In this document: positions 36,991-46,740 of the stretch, piece after piece
Position numbering within the stretch: the first letter of the stretch is position 1
How the letters are laid out: each line of letters starts with the position of its first letter
DNA from: Tubiluchus corallicola
Taxonomy: Eukaryota > Priapulida > Priapulimorpha > Priapulimorphida > Tubiluchidae
Reading direction: 5' to 3'
Length of the DNA stretch: 64,000 nt
NCBI GenBank assembly: GCA_030141605.1
Contig: JAQGDQ010002390.1
Coordinates: forward strand, 62,001-126,000
Notes under the pieces: generated by a model
Told to the model about the DNA's origin: nothing
Databases searched by the model: none
What the model saw: only the letters and a program-made list of their open reading frames with translations
Translations under genes and position numbers: made by a program

Positions 36991-37500
36991 ATGACAAAGT
37001 CAACACAAAAATCACAAGATAGCACGCCCATTCCAGAAAAAATACGCTTTCTGGAAATCAGTATTATCTGCGGAATCGCCACGCTAGACCTGATAACAAA
37101 GTTTCTGGTCCTAGACCTTATGAAGCAAGCACCATACCACTATACGATTACCTCCTTTTTCAATATCGTCCTTGTTAAAAATACAGGAATCAGCTTTGGA
37201 ATATTTCGCGGAGAAAGCGCCTTTAACACGATTATATTGCCAATCCTAACAGGGTTGCTTATTATATGGCTATTACGATGGTTATATAAATCACCCGCTC
37301 CTGTCGAGCGAATTGCCCTATGCCTGATTATCGGAGGCGCTATCGGAAATACCCTCGATCGCACCTTACAGGGAAGCGTAACAGATTTTCTCGACTTCCA
37401 TCTCAATAACTGGCACTGGCCCAGCTTTAATATCGCCGATGTCGCTATTGTCGCAGGGACCGCTTTAATGCTATTATATCTATCATATACTCGACAGTAA
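36991..37500 (+). CDS. lspA: Lipoprotein signal peptidase (signal peptidase II)
   Basis: Inner-membrane aspartic protease that cleaves prolipoproteins; the window's two lipoproteins (LpoA-like and DUF3035) are expected substrates. 169 residues, four membrane spans. Catalytic pair Asp123 (GNTLDR) and Asp150 (FNIADVAI). The early KNTGISFGIF motif is kept. Gap to ileS 22 bases. Confidence 0.95.
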   Translation: MTKSTQKSQDSTPIPEKIRFLEISIICGIATLDLITKFLVLDLMKQAPYHYTITSFFNIVLVKNTGISFGIFRGESAFNTIILPILTGLLIIWLLRWLYKSPAPVERIALCLIIGGAIGNTLDRTLQGSVTDFLDFHLNNWHWPSFNIADVAIVAGTALMLLYLSYTRQ

Positions 37501-37550
37501 ACATAAAACAACACACTCTCAATAACCCTACAAAAAAGGGTCACTCGCCC

Positions 37551-38021
37551 ATGAAACGAACATACATTACCACCACACTCACAAGCCTGGTAGCGCTCTT
37601 TATGCTCACAGGATGCGAATCAAACACAATCGGTCCCGACGAATTCGCCGTATATAGTAGAGAAAAACTGGAAGTTCCAGAAAATTACCACCTTCAACCC
37701 CCTACCCCCGGCGCAAAACCCAAAAATTTCTCCGAGCCGGCAACACTCGCTTACGAAACGCTCCTACAAACAAAGCCAAACGAGATCGAGTTTACCTCCC
37801 TAACCTCAGGAGAATTTTTCTTTATGCAAAAGGCGAAAACACCTAAAAGAATCCCCGAAGACCTCCGGAGTGCCATTGATATTGAAAATCAAGAGCTAAA
37901 AGAAAAAAATACCTACCTGATTACTTTTTTTATGGAAGACTTCGGAAAAGCCCTCAACCCCCACGAAGAACAGGAAAGACTGAAAAATCTCGGCTTGCCC
38001 GTTCTATTTAGCCAACCCTGA
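37551..38021 (+). CDS. DUF3035 lipoprotein
   Basis: 156 residues, lipobox LTGC with Cys22. GPDEFAVYSREKLEVPENYHL is the hallmark of DUF3035, found after lspA in many alphaproteobacteria. I recall that an alphaproteobacterial BAM-complex lipoprotein (BamF) belongs to this group, but cannot confirm it here. The family's usual M16 peptidase neighbour is absent; a HAD gene follows instead. Confidence 0.85.
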   Translation: MKRTYITTTLTSLVALFMLTGCESNTIGPDEFAVYSREKLEVPENYHLQPPTPGAKPKNFSEPATLAYETLLQTKPNEIEFTSLTSGEFFFMQKAKTPKRIPEDLRSAIDIENQELKEKNTYLITFFMEDFGKALNPHEEQERLKNLGLPVLFSQP

Positions 38022-38048
38022 AACATATAATCACATAGCGAAAAAATC

Positions 38049-38681
38049 ATGATAAAAGCCATCCTGTGGGATATCGATGGAACATTGCTGCTTAGCGAAC
38101 CGCTCCATTTTGAATCGATTAAACATGTCGCCAACACCCTCTGCGGTATCGACATCGAACCAGAATACCACGAGCGATTACTTGGAAAAACCATCGATGA
38201 AACTTTCCAGCTTCTCCACAAAGAAAAAAATATCCCCCTCACAAAATTAGAGTGGGTAAAACATAAATATCACTATTATATAACACACAGCCATACAATC
38301 CCTCCAAGAGATGACGCTCTGGAAACCTGGGAAAAACTGGACTCAATGGGAATCAAACAAGCGCTGGTGTCAAACTCCGACAGAGTCGTTGTTACAGCCA
38401 ATATAGCGGCCATGAAATTAATACAGCCTAAACTTGTCAGCGTCACACGAAATGACGTCCTTAACGGAAAACCCGACGCAGAACCCTATTTAAGAGCAAG
38501 CTTTCTGCTGGGAATCCCTCCTGAGGAATGCTGCGTTATCGAAGATAGCCCCATCGGCGCCCAAGCAGGCATCGCCGCCGGTATGAAAACATTCGGATGG
38601 CCAGAAGACAAAACACTGACATTTCCAAAATCCGTTACAGTCATTCAGTATATCTCTGAAATTTTTGACTATATTCAGTAA
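38049..38681 (+). CDS. HAD-family phosphatase/phosphoglucomutase-like
   Basis: 210 residues. HAD motif I DIDGTLL with Asp8 and Asp10, motif II ALVSNSD, motif III Lys in NGKPDAEPY, motif IV IEDSPIGAQAG. A four-helix cap lies between motifs I and II. This is the beta-phosphoglucomutase/sugar-phosphatase subgroup, but the substrate is not predictable. Motif I begins DID rather than the more usual DLD or DMD. Confidence 0.88.
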   Translation: MIKAILWDIDGTLLLSEPLHFESIKHVANTLCGIDIEPEYHERLLGKTIDETFQLLHKEKNIPLTKLEWVKHKYHYYITHSHTIPPRDDALETWEKLDSMGIKQALVSNSDRVVVTANIAAMKLIQPKLVSVTRNDVLNGKPDAEPYLRASFLLGIPPEECCVIEDSPIGAQAGIAAGMKTFGWPEDKTLTFPKSVTVIQYISEIFDYIQ

Positions 38682-38773
38682 ACTCTATATGCTAATGCTT
38701 TGGAAAAAGACAAACCCTGCCTTTACGCAGAAAACATAACTCATTACAAAACCACAAACAAAAGAGGCTACTT

Positions 38774-39964
38774 ATGGATAATTTTACTTTTCAAAATCCT
38801 GTAAAAATTATTTTCGGAAAAGGAGAGATCGCGTCTCTCTCTTCCGAGATTTCAACGAATGAAACAATCCTCCTAACCTATGGCGGCGGAAGTATTTTTA
38901 AAAACGGCGTCATGGATCAAACCCGCGCCGCCCTTAAAAATCACACAGTCATCGAATTTGGCGGCATCGAGCCAAACCCTCAATTTTCCACACTGATGAA
39001 AGCTGTGAAAATCGCCCAGGAAAAAAAATGCACCTTCCTTCTCGCGGTCGGCGGAGGCTCTGTCCTGGACGGAACAAAATTCATCGCAGCAGCAATCAAC
39101 GCCCAAGGAGATCCATGGGATATCGTCGTTAATCAAGCCCCTGTTAACAACCCTCTGCCTATCGGCGCTATCCTGACACTACCGGCAACAGGATCAGAAA
39201 TGAACGGAAATTCCGTCGTTTCACGCAAAGAAACAAACGATAAACGCGCCTTTAGCAACCCTTCTCTCTATCCTGCCTTTTCAATATTGGACCCCGAGAC
39301 AACCACTTCTCTCCCGCCAGTACAAACCGCAAACGGCATCGTCGACGCATTCGTCCATATTACAGAACAGTATCTTACCTATCCGCAAAACGCTCCCGTG
39401 CAGGATCGTATGGCGGAAGGACTCCTGAAAACACTTATCGAAGAAGGGCCGAAAGCCCTCCAAAACCCAAACGACTATACCGCTAGAGCCAACGTCATGT
39501 GGGCCGCGACAATGGCTCTTAATGGACTCCTTAGCCTAGGAGTGGTCACCGATTGGGCTTCCCATATGCTCGGCCATGAAATCACCGCCGAATACGGCCT
39601 TGACCACGGACAAACACTCGCTATCCTCCTGCCCGCCGTCATGCAAGCGCGAAAAGAACGGAAAAAAGACAAAATCCTACAATATGCCGAGCGCGTCTGG
39701 AATATTACAGAAGGGGACGAAAATACACGCATCAATACAGCTATCGCAAAAACAATAACCTTCTTTGAAAGCCTCAATATGCCAGCCTCCCTACAAGCGT
39801 ATAACCTTCCGGAAAATTGTATCGAGCAACTATGTGAACGAATCACGCAACGGAACATGAACGCCCTTGGGGAAAACGGGGAAATCACCCTGGACATCAG
39901 CCGGAAAATCTACCAAACCGCCTGGGAAAATAACGCCTGCCAAACTATCACAATGGCATCATAA
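38774..39964 (+). CDS. Iron-type alcohol/aldehyde dehydrogenase, copy 1 (YqhD/BDH-like)
   Basis: 396 residues, NAD(P)H-linked group III alcohol dehydrogenase. Visible: GGGSIFKNGVMDQ, the nucleotide loop AVGGGSVLDGTKFIAAA, TLPATGSEMN, and metal ligands in VDAFVHITEQY, SHMLGHE and GLDHGQTLA. The YqhD/BdhA group reduces butanal, methylglyoxal and similar aldehydes with NADPH. AGAGG lies 7 bases upstream. About 85 percent of the first 60 residues match copy 2, and it ends in about a dozen extra residues. Confidence 0.92.
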   Translation: MDNFTFQNPVKIIFGKGEIASLSSEISTNETILLTYGGGSIFKNGVMDQTRAALKNHTVIEFGGIEPNPQFSTLMKAVKIAQEKKCTFLLAVGGGSVLDGTKFIAAAINAQGDPWDIVVNQAPVNNPLPIGAILTLPATGSEMNGNSVVSRKETNDKRAFSNPSLYPAFSILDPETTTSLPPVQTANGIVDAFVHITEQYLTYPQNAPVQDRMAEGLLKTLIEEGPKALQNPNDYTARANVMWAATMALNGLLSLGVVTDWASHMLGHEITAEYGLDHGQTLAILLPAVMQARKERKKDKILQYAERVWNITEGDENTRINTAIAKTITFFESLNMPASLQAYNLPENCIEQLCERITQRNMNALGENGEITLDISRKIYQTAWENNACQTITMAS

Positions 39965-39981
39965 AACAAACCTCTATGGAT

Positions 39982-40024
39982 AAATAGAGAGAAACAAAAT
40001 AACCGTTTTCTCTCTATTTTATTT
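39982..40024 (+). terminator. Terminator between the dehydrogenase copies
   Basis: Stem of about 12 bp (ATAGAGAGAAA with its complement) and a T-rich tail, so each copy probably has its own transcript end. Confidence 0.75.
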
Positions 40025-40101
40025 CTCTGAAAATAATAAAAATTATACGCCATCATAATGGCCATAAAATAACCACTTAATTGATAACATGGAGAAAAAT
40101 T

Positions 40102-41259
40102 ATGGATAATTTTACTTTTCAAAATCCTGTAAAAATTATCTTCGGAAAAGGGAAAATCGCTTCCCTCTCTTCTGAAATTCCCAAGGATGAAAAAATCTTC
40201 CTTACCTACGGAGGCGGCAGTATTTTTAAAAATGGCGTTATGGATCAAGTCAAAGACGCTTTAAAAAACCATACGGTGATCGAATTCGGCGGTATTGAAC
40301 CTAATCCACAATACGCAACCCTGATGAAAGCCGTCTCCCGTGTGCGTGAAGAAAAATGTACCTTCCTTCTCGCGGTCGGCGGGGGATCCGTCCTAGACGG
40401 AACAAAATTCATCGCCGCAGCCACCCCCTTTCAGGGAGATGACCCATGGAATATTATCGCTAAAAGAATTCCTATCGATACAGCCCTTCCTATCGGTACT
40501 GTGCTCACCCTTCCAGCAACAGGATCAGAAATGAACCCAGGAGCCGTTATCTCCCGCGAGGATACAGGTGATAAAAGCGGCTTTAGAAGCCCTCTTCTCT
40601 ATCCAAAATTCTCCATCTTAGATCCGGAGACGACCTTTTCCCTGCCTCCTGTGCAAACCGCAAACGGTATTATTGACGCTTTCTTACACGTCACAGAACA
40701 ATATCTCACCTACCCGCAAAACGCTCCCGTACAAGATCGTATAGCGGAAGGGCTGCTGCAAACACTGATCGAAGAAGGGCCAAAAGCCCTTAACACTCCC
40801 CAAGATTACACCGCTAGAGCCAATATCATGTGGGCCGCGACAATGGCTCTTAACGGAATTATTGGCGCCGGCGTCACATCAGATGGAGTCTCTCATGTCC
40901 TCGGACACCAAATCACAGCCGAATATGGACTTGACCACGGACAAACACTCGCTATCCTCCTACCCGCCGTCATGCAGGTGCGGCAAAAACAGAAAAAAGA
41001 AAAAATTCTGCAATACGCCGAGCGAGTCTGGAATATTACAGAAGGTGACGAAAATACACGCATCTATACAGCTATTGAAAAAACAAAACTATTCTTTGAA
41101 AGCCTGAATATGCCAACATCCCTTCAAGCCTATAATCTTCCGGAAAATTGCGTCGACATACTCTATGGGCGCATTGTCGCAAAAAATAAAAACGCACTCG
41201 GCGAAAAAAAAGATATTACACCAGATATCAGTAAAGAAATTTACCAAACAGCTTATTAA
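40102..41259 (+). CDS. Iron-type alcohol/aldehyde dehydrogenase, copy 2 (YqhD/BDH-like)
   Basis: 385 residues from the ATG at 40102 with GGAG seven bases ahead; an in-frame TTG 21 bases upstream is unlikely. Same motifs as copy 1: AVGGGSVLDGTKFIAAA, TLPATGSEMN, DAFLHVTEQY, SHVLGHQ, GLDHGQTLA. Differences cluster around the active-site helix (SDGVSHVLGHQ here, TDWASHMLGHE in copy 1) and at 125-170, so substrate range may have diverged. The first 50 bases of the two reading frames differ at one position only. Confidence 0.92.
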   Translation: MDNFTFQNPVKIIFGKGKIASLSSEIPKDEKIFLTYGGGSIFKNGVMDQVKDALKNHTVIEFGGIEPNPQYATLMKAVSRVREEKCTFLLAVGGGSVLDGTKFIAAATPFQGDDPWNIIAKRIPIDTALPIGTVLTLPATGSEMNPGAVISREDTGDKSGFRSPLLYPKFSILDPETTFSLPPVQTANGIIDAFLHVTEQYLTYPQNAPVQDRIAEGLLQTLIEEGPKALNTPQDYTARANIMWAATMALNGIIGAGVTSDGVSHVLGHQITAEYGLDHGQTLAILLPAVMQVRQKQKKEKILQYAERVWNITEGDENTRIYTAIEKTKLFFESLNMPTSLQAYNLPENCVDILYGRIVAKNKNALGEKKDITPDISKEIYQTAY

Positions 41260-41268
41260 CAAAATCTC

Positions 41269-41303
41269 AATAATGCCACGCGCCTACAATAGCGTGGCAT
41301 TAT
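41269..41303. terminator. Hairpin between convergent adh copy 2 and rne
   Basis: 12-bp stem ATAATGCCACGC / GCGTGGCATTAT, ten-base loop. T runs are poor on both sides, so it may act as an RNA 3' end stabiliser or a weak two-way terminator. Confidence 0.55.
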
Positions 41304-41338
41304 CATTAATAAAATAATCACTTACACAAGACGCGTAA

Positions 41339-43930
41339 CTAGATACTTTTCTGCCACCAACCTTTACGCGGTTTCTCCGGCGTAGATTCTTCCAAGGGGC
41401 GGCTTTCCTCTTGTGGCACTTTATCCTTCACTTTTTTCCCCGCGGGAGTATCCGCCGCCTTCTTGGCCTTCGTCTTTTTCTTCGCGGGAGTATCCGCCGC
41501 CTTCTTAGGCTCTACCGTCTTTTTCTCCGCAGGAGTATCCGCCGCCTTCTTAGGCTCTACCGTCTTTTTCTCTGCAGGAGCATCCACCGTCTTCTTAGGC
41601 TCTGCGGCCTTAGCCATTTTTTTACTTTTTGTATCTTTCTGTTTTGTCTTTTTCTGACGTGGCGAGTCTTTCTTATCTTCCTCTTTTACAGTCGCTTCAG
41701 AAACCACTTCTTTCTTCTTCTTTTGCCTTGCTTTCTTAGGTCTTCCCGGCAATGCCGCCGCAAGCTCGGACTTCAACGTTTCCTTAGGCGAGAGGGGCTT
41801 TTCTTTCTGTACTACTGGCTCCACCGGTTCTTCCACCGTCTGCCAAGAAATATTTTCCATACTCGCAGCAAAAACCTCTTCTGTTAAAACAGAGGAGCCT
41901 TTCTCTTCCACAGCCGACTGTTGAGCGGGCGCAGATTCGGAAATCAGCTTTTGAGCGGGCGCAGATTCGGAAATCAACTTTTGAGCGGGCGCAGAAGTCG
42001 CTTCAGCAGAAGCTTCCCGCTTCTCTTTTACAGAATTATCAGACTGCTGCGAATTTTTCTCGGAAACCGCGGATTCCTCCATCGTTTTATCATTGCGCAC
42101 TTTCTTTTTATGATCACGCTTGCCTTGCTCTTTCTGGCGTCCACGTCGACGTTGAGAGGAGGATCTTGACTTTCTTCCCTCCGCCCTGTCTTCAGAAGAA
42201 GTCTCCTCTAGCGAAGCGTCAGAAGGGCTCTTCTCTGAAGAAGCAGGAGCATTCTCATTATCTTTTTCCTGTCCATTCTTTTCCTGCCCATTTTCAAAAG
42301 ACACGGCATCCTGATCTTTATTCTCATCCTGCCGTACACACTCAACTTCATACTGAGCCCCTAAAATATCCGGCGCGGCAAAAATATAAATCTTCACACT
42401 ATAATGCTCTTCAAGTCGAGATAAATAAACACGCTTGTAATTTAAAAGATAAACCGCCAACTCCGCAGAAGTCTTCACAGAGCAAATTTGCCCTTTCTCG
42501 TACGATTTCAGCTCCTGCTCTAAAAAACGCAGCATATCAAGAGCCGCCGTCTCTACAGAACGAATAGCACCCGCCCCCTGACAACAGGGGCAAGACCGCC
42601 AAGCCGCCTCCAAAACATTCGGACGTAAACGCTGGCGCGATAACTCCAGTAAACCAAACGAACTAATCGCGCCAATCTGAATCTTCGAACGATCCTCCTT
42701 CATCGCCTCCCGCAGCCGACGCTCTACCAGATTACGATTCCGCACCAAATCCATATCAATAAAATCAATCACAACCAATCCCGCTAAATCTCGCAAACGA
42801 AGCTGGCGCGCGATTTCATCCGCCGCCTCAAGATTTGTGCGAAGTGCCGTCTCCTCAATCCCTTTCTCACGCGTTCCCTTGCCAGAATTAACATCAATAG
42901 AAACAAGAGCTTCCGTCGGATTGAGAACAATACTCCCTCCCGACGGCAACATAACATGAGGAGAGACTGTCTTTTGCAACGTCTCCTCAATATCATAATG
43001 GGCAAATAAAGAAGGAGGCCCATTGTAAAGAGAAATCTTCTTCGCATGAGAAGGCATCAAAATACGCATGAAATCCTTCGCTACACGGAAAGCGGACTCA
43101 CCCTCCACTAAAATCTCATCAATATCACGGCTGTAAAGATCTCGAATTGCCCTCTTTAATAAATTGGCCTCCTCATATAATAAAGCCGGGCCAACAACCT
43201 CTAACGCCTCTTTTCGCAAACTATTCCAAAGATTAGCCAAATACTCATAATCACGGAAAATCTCCAGCCGACTTCGATGCGCCCCCGCTGTCCGAACAAT
43301 AACAGCCATTCCTTCAGGAACATCCAAACCCCCTAAAACACTACGAAGACGACGGCGATCATTCCCTTGCATAATCTTACGGGAAACCCCTCCGCCATAC
43401 AGAGAATTCGGCATAAAAACACAAAAACGACCCGCAAGCGATAAATAGGTTGTCAACGCCGCTCCCTTATTCCCTCGCTCCTCCCTAACAACTTGCACAA
43501 GAAGACATTGACGACGGCGAAGTACACGCTGCATACTATAACGCTGCCAAAATAGCAACTTGCTCTGAGAGTCCGACTCCTCTTCCTGATCAGAATCCCA
43601 CTCCTCAAAATCATCACCATCCTGCGATCGTTGAGATCTCTTCTTCCGAATCTCATTGTAAATCTCCATCCGCTCGGAGGAGGAAATATGATAATAATCC
43701 GGATGAACCTCCGAAAACGGAAGAAAACCATGCCGACCATCCTCATAACTGACAAATACAGCCTGAAGCGAAGGCTCTATACGCGCGATACGCGCTATAT
43801 ATATATTCCCTTTTAAACGACGACGATTGCGAATCTCAACATCATAATCATCTATCCGAGAACCTGCTGAGATCACAACCCTCATTTCCTCAGAGTGCGA
43901 CGCATCAATCAGCATCTTCTTATTGACCAT
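41339..43930 (-). CDS. rne: Ribonuclease E
   Basis: Main endoribonuclease of RNA decay and rRNA/tRNA processing, scaffold of the degradosome. 863 residues: N-terminal MLIDASHSEEMRVV, S1 domain (about 36-200 with an acidic insert DDFEEWDSDQEEE), catalytic Asp in VSIDVNSGKG (about 345) and VVIDFIDMD (about 387), and a zinc-link CPCCQGAG (about 447). From about 537 the tail is low-complexity, Lys/Glu/Ala/Pro-rich, with two tandem repeats described separately. It is divergent from the amidase gene. The 404-base AT-rich gap 43931-44334 holds its leader; nothing else is recognisable there. Confidence 0.95.
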   Translation of the reverse strand: MVNKKMLIDASHSEEMRVVISAGSRIDDYDVEIRNRRRLKGNIYIARIARIEPSLQAVFVSYEDGRHGFLPFSEVHPDYYHISSSERMEIYNEIRKKRSQRSQDGDDFEEWDSDQEEESDSQSKLLFWQRYSMQRVLRRRQCLLVQVVREERGNKGAALTTYLSLAGRFCVFMPNSLYGGGVSRKIMQGNDRRRLRSVLGGLDVPEGMAVIVRTAGAHRSRLEIFRDYEYLANLWNSLRKEALEVVGPALLYEEANLLKRAIRDLYSRDIDEILVEGESAFRVAKDFMRILMPSHAKKISLYNGPPSLFAHYDIEETLQKTVSPHVMLPSGGSIVLNPTEALVSIDVNSGKGTREKGIEETALRTNLEAADEIARQLRLRDLAGLVVIDFIDMDLVRNRNLVERRLREAMKEDRSKIQIGAISSFGLLELSRQRLRPNVLEAAWRSCPCCQGAGAIRSVETAALDMLRFLEQELKSYEKGQICSVKTSAELAVYLLNYKRVYLSRLEEHYSVKIYIFAAPDILGAQYEVECVRQDENKDQDAVSFENGQEKNGQEKDNENAPASSEKSPSDASLEETSSEDRAEGRKSRSSSQRRRGRQKEQGKRDHKKKVRNDKTMEESAVSEKNSQQSDNSVKEKREASAEATSAPAQKLISESAPAQKLISESAPAQQSAVEEKGSSVLTEEVFAASMENISWQTVEEPVEPVVQKEKPLSPKETLKSELAAALPGRPKKARQKKKKEVVSEATVKEEDKKDSPRQKKTKQKDTKSKKMAKAAEPKKTVDAPAEKKTVEPKKAADTPAEKKTVEPKKAADTPAKKKTKAKKAADTPAGKKVKDKVPQEESRPLEESTPEKPRKGWWQKSI
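41441..41612. repeat. Coding tandem repeat in the RNase E tail (15-residue unit)
   Basis: Four copies spaced 42, 45 and 45 bases, encoding variants of KKAADTPAEKKTVEP. Likely made by slippage or unequal exchange; the Lys-rich product could bind RNA. Confidence 0.8.
41921..42000. repeat. Coding tandem repeat in the RNase E tail (10-residue unit)
   Basis: Nearly identical 30-base units starting at 41921, 41951 and 41981 encode APAQKLISES, the third partial. The near-identity at DNA level suggests a recent expansion. Confidence 0.85.
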
Positions 43931-44334
43931 TTATTAAAAAACTCCAAATTCTTTCGCTCTGGCCACATCGTCAGGCACTACACCCTAAAATTAACAAAAC
44001 GCAACCAGGAAAATTCCTTAACTTTTTCTATAACCTACTTTTCAAAAAGGCTTTCATCTTATTTTTTTTCTCAGAAAATAAACCCATACCTAATAGTAAA
44101 TAAAAACTATTAAAATATATTTAACCGATAAAGCCTTAACACTATTAAAAATATCTCTCTTTAATCCATTATCCCTATAAATGAATTTCCTCTTATAATA
44201 ATCAATTCAACCATATAACTCTTTAATAAAAGTATCTTTAGAAAATAATATATGCTATTAATTTTCTCTTATAGATATAACTATAATATAATATCTAAAT
44301 TATTTATAAACCTAAACATCAGTAAAAATTTATC

Positions 44335-45654
44335 GTGGCTATACAATATAAAAAACTCATTACTTATATTTATTATATAATTTTCTATTTTTATAGCATT
44401 ATTTTCCTATGCATGATCGCTCCCGCGGCAGCATACCCCACATCATCTGAAGGGGAAATTCTCTCAATCCGCACAGGTATACCAGAAAAAAATGTTTCCC
44501 GTATCGTCTTTGAAACGAATTACGTCCCTTCTTTTCTCTTTTCCTTTGACCATAAAAACCACGCTCTGAAAATTCATCTTCCTGACAAAAAAAATAACGC
44601 TCTCGCTAATATAACGCGTGAACAGTTTGGTGTCATTAAAAAACTCTCTTACGATAAAAATAAGAATATAATTGAAATCTCTTTTAATGGACCTATCATC
44701 ATCACGCGACATTTCGTCTTATTTCCATCCATTGATTCCCCACACCATCGATTCATAATCGATTTTCAAAAAACAGCCCCTCAAATATGGAACAGCTATA
44801 GCTCGGAGATCATCTTTGGCGATCAATGGCACAAAAATTCCTTTGAAAAAACAGCCGCGCTTAAAAATTTGGAAAACCTCATCCAACGCCTAAACGCAAT
44901 CGAAAGCAGTCGACCCACAGATTATCCTCTACCAGCACCTCCTGTTGAAAGGCCTTATATCCCCATTGTCGTTATCGACCCAGGACACGGAGGAAGAGAC
45001 CCAGGCGCCATTTCAGGCCATACGCAAGAAAAAAATATTACCCTGAACGTCTCCCATAAAATCGCTAACGAACTCTTACAAACAAATAAAATAACCGCCT
45101 ATCTCACACGAACAAAAGATCAAACTAAAAAACTCAAAGAACGTATAGAATTCGCCCGAGAAAAAAAAGCAGACCTGTTTATCTCCATCCACGCTGACAA
45201 AAATCCCGTGCAAAATCTACACGGATTCTCTGTCTATACCCTCTCAAAAGACGCTTCGGATAAAGAAGCACAAGCCCTGGCAGAACGCGAAAACACCGTC
45301 GACTTCATCGACGATATCTCTATAGAACAAGACGATCAAGAGCTATCAGAACTCTTCTTTGACCTCATACGAACACAAACACAAAAAGAATCCCTCCAAG
45401 CAGCACGGAATATTATTCAAGACCTCAAAAAATACAGCGAACCAATCAACACCCCACAACGATCCGCTAATTTCGCCGTTCTAAGATCTCCTGAAATTCC
45501 CTCTGTCCTTGTAGAAATCGGCTTTCTGTCCAATAAAGAAGATCAGCGAAAACTCTCCACCAGAATCTACCAGCAAGCGATCGCTAAAGGAATAGCAGAC
45601 GGAATCATCTCCTATCTGGAAGAAATCAACCTCTTTCCTCTCACAATCCACTAA
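44335..45654 (+). CDS. amiC: N-acetylmuramoyl-L-alanine amidase (AmiC type)
   Basis: Periplasmic zinc amidase cutting septal peptidoglycan. 439 residues, GTG start. Signal peptide (about 8-33), AMIN domain (about 40-150), short linker, then Amidase_3 from VVIDPGHGGRDPGA (about 213). Zinc ligands and acid: His in DPGHGG, a downstream Glu in EKNITLN, His in ISIHAD, and the catalytic Glu of VEIGFLSN. Divergence from rne is typical of alphaproteobacteria, where a class A PBP usually follows; here prs follows. Confidence 0.92.
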   Translation: MAIQYKKLITYIYYIIFYFYSIIFLCMIAPAAAYPTSSEGEILSIRTGIPEKNVSRIVFETNYVPSFLFSFDHKNHALKIHLPDKKNNALANITREQFGVIKKLSYDKNKNIIEISFNGPIIITRHFVLFPSIDSPHHRFIIDFQKTAPQIWNSYSSEIIFGDQWHKNSFEKTAALKNLENLIQRLNAIESSRPTDYPLPAPPVERPYIPIVVIDPGHGGRDPGAISGHTQEKNITLNVSHKIANELLQTNKITAYLTRTKDQTKKLKERIEFAREKKADLFISIHADKNPVQNLHGFSVYTLSKDASDKEAQALAERENTVDFIDDISIEQDDQELSELFFDLIRTQTQKESLQAARNIIQDLKKYSEPINTPQRSANFAVLRSPEIPSVLVEIGFLSNKEDQRKLSTRIYQQAIAKGIADGIISYLEEINLFPLTIH

Positions 45655-45710
45655 TCCTCCCTTTTCAGCTTTCTCCCGCCGACAGCTCTTCTCATAGCGC
45701 AAAAATAAAC

Positions 45711-45739
45711 TGGACGGTCTATAAAGAACCCTGTATTAT
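45711..45739 (+). promoter_or_regulatory. Promoter for prs
   Basis: TGGACG (45711-45716), 17-base spacer, TATTAT (45734-45739), 42 bases before the start codon. Confidence 0.6.
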
Positions 45740-45781
45740 GCTCATAATCAGTCAAAACAGCTTAATTCATAAGGAATAAAC

Positions 45782-46726
45782 ATGAAAATCGTTGCTTGTA
45801 ACAGTAATCAACCCCTGGCGGAAGATATCGCAGCTTACCTGAATATGCCCCTTACAAAAACAAGTATACGCCGCTTCTCTGATATGGAAGTCTTTGTGGA
45901 AATCCATGAAAATGTGCGCGGAGAAGACGTTTTTGTCATCCAATCAACCTCCTACCCCGCAAACGATAACCTTATGGAACTCCTTGTTACCTTAGACGCC
46001 CTTAAACGAGGATCCGCAAAACGCATCACCGCTGTTATTCCTTACTTCGGATACGCTAGGCAGGATAGAAAATCCGCCCCTCGATCCCCAATCTCCGCAA
46101 AACTTGTCGCCAACCTCATTACAACCGCAGGCGCAAGCCGCGTTTTGACAATCGATCTCCATGCCGGCCAAATTCAAGGGTTTTTTGATATCCCTCTGGA
46201 CAATCTCTATGGCGGCCTTATCTTCACAAGAAATATCCGCGCCAATTTCGATGAGAATAAATTTATCATCATTTCCCCAGACGTCGGAGGTGTCGTGCGT
46301 GCACGAACACTCGCTAGACGCTTGCGCGCCGACCTGGCCATCATCGATAAACGACGAGAACAAGCCGGTATCTCCGAGGTCATGAATATCATCGGTGATA
46401 TAAAAGAAAAAGATTGTATCCTTATTGACGATATCGCCGATTCCGCAGGAACCTTATGCAACGCCGCAGAAGCCCTTATGGATGAGGGTGCCCGCTCTGT
46501 ACACGCCTATGTAACACACGGCGTCCTTTCCGGCGGTGCCATCGCGCGTATCGATGCCTCCCCTTTAAAAACATTCATCACGACAGATACTATTCGAGCC
46601 ACACAAGCCCTAAAAGCATCTCCAAACATTCAACAGCTTTCCGTCGCTTCTCTCATGGCCGAAGCTATCGATCGAATCCACTCGGAAACATCCGTCTCCT
46701 GCCTTTTTGAAGAAGCGTTAAATTAA
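45782..46726 (+). CDS. prs: Ribose-phosphate pyrophosphokinase
   Basis: Makes PRPP from ribose-5-phosphate and ATP, feeding purine synthesis (purL in this window), pyrimidines and NAD. 314 residues, class I. Motifs: the flexible-loop [10 protein letters not shown], the metal-binding [14 protein letters not shown], and the PRPP loop [14 protein letters not shown] before the ATG. rpiB at the window end supplies the same pentose phosphate pool. Confidence 0.96.
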   Translation: MKIVACNSNQPLAEDIAAYLNMPLTKTSIRRFSDMEVFVEIHENVRGEDVFVIQSTSYPANDNLMELLVTLDALKRGSAKRITAVIPYFGYARQDRKSAPRSPISAKLVANLITTAGASRVLTIDLHAGQIQGFFDIPLDNLYGGLIFTRNIRANFDENKFIIISPDVGGVVRARTLARRLRADLAIIDKRREQAGISEVMNIIGDIKEKDCILIDDIADSAGTLCNAAEALMDEGARSVHAYVTHGVLSGGAIARIDASPLKTFITTDTIRATQALKASPNIQQLSVASLMAEAIDRIHSETSVSCLFEEALN

Positions 46727-46740
46727 ACTATAGAAAATCA

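Noticed and set aside
41411-41887. 158-codon plus-strand frame with Arg/Leu repeats
   Set aside because: Antisense to the repeated tail of RNase E; its repeats simply mirror the Lys/Ala repeats of the real gene.
41441-42000. CRISPR-like regular repeats
   Set aside because: Units are contiguous, lie in frame in the RNase E gene and have no unique spacers.
43931-44334. Gene or known leader in the rne-amiC gap
   Set aside because: Very AT-rich; no frame with motifs or ribosome site and no clear structured element. It probably holds only promoters and the rne leader.
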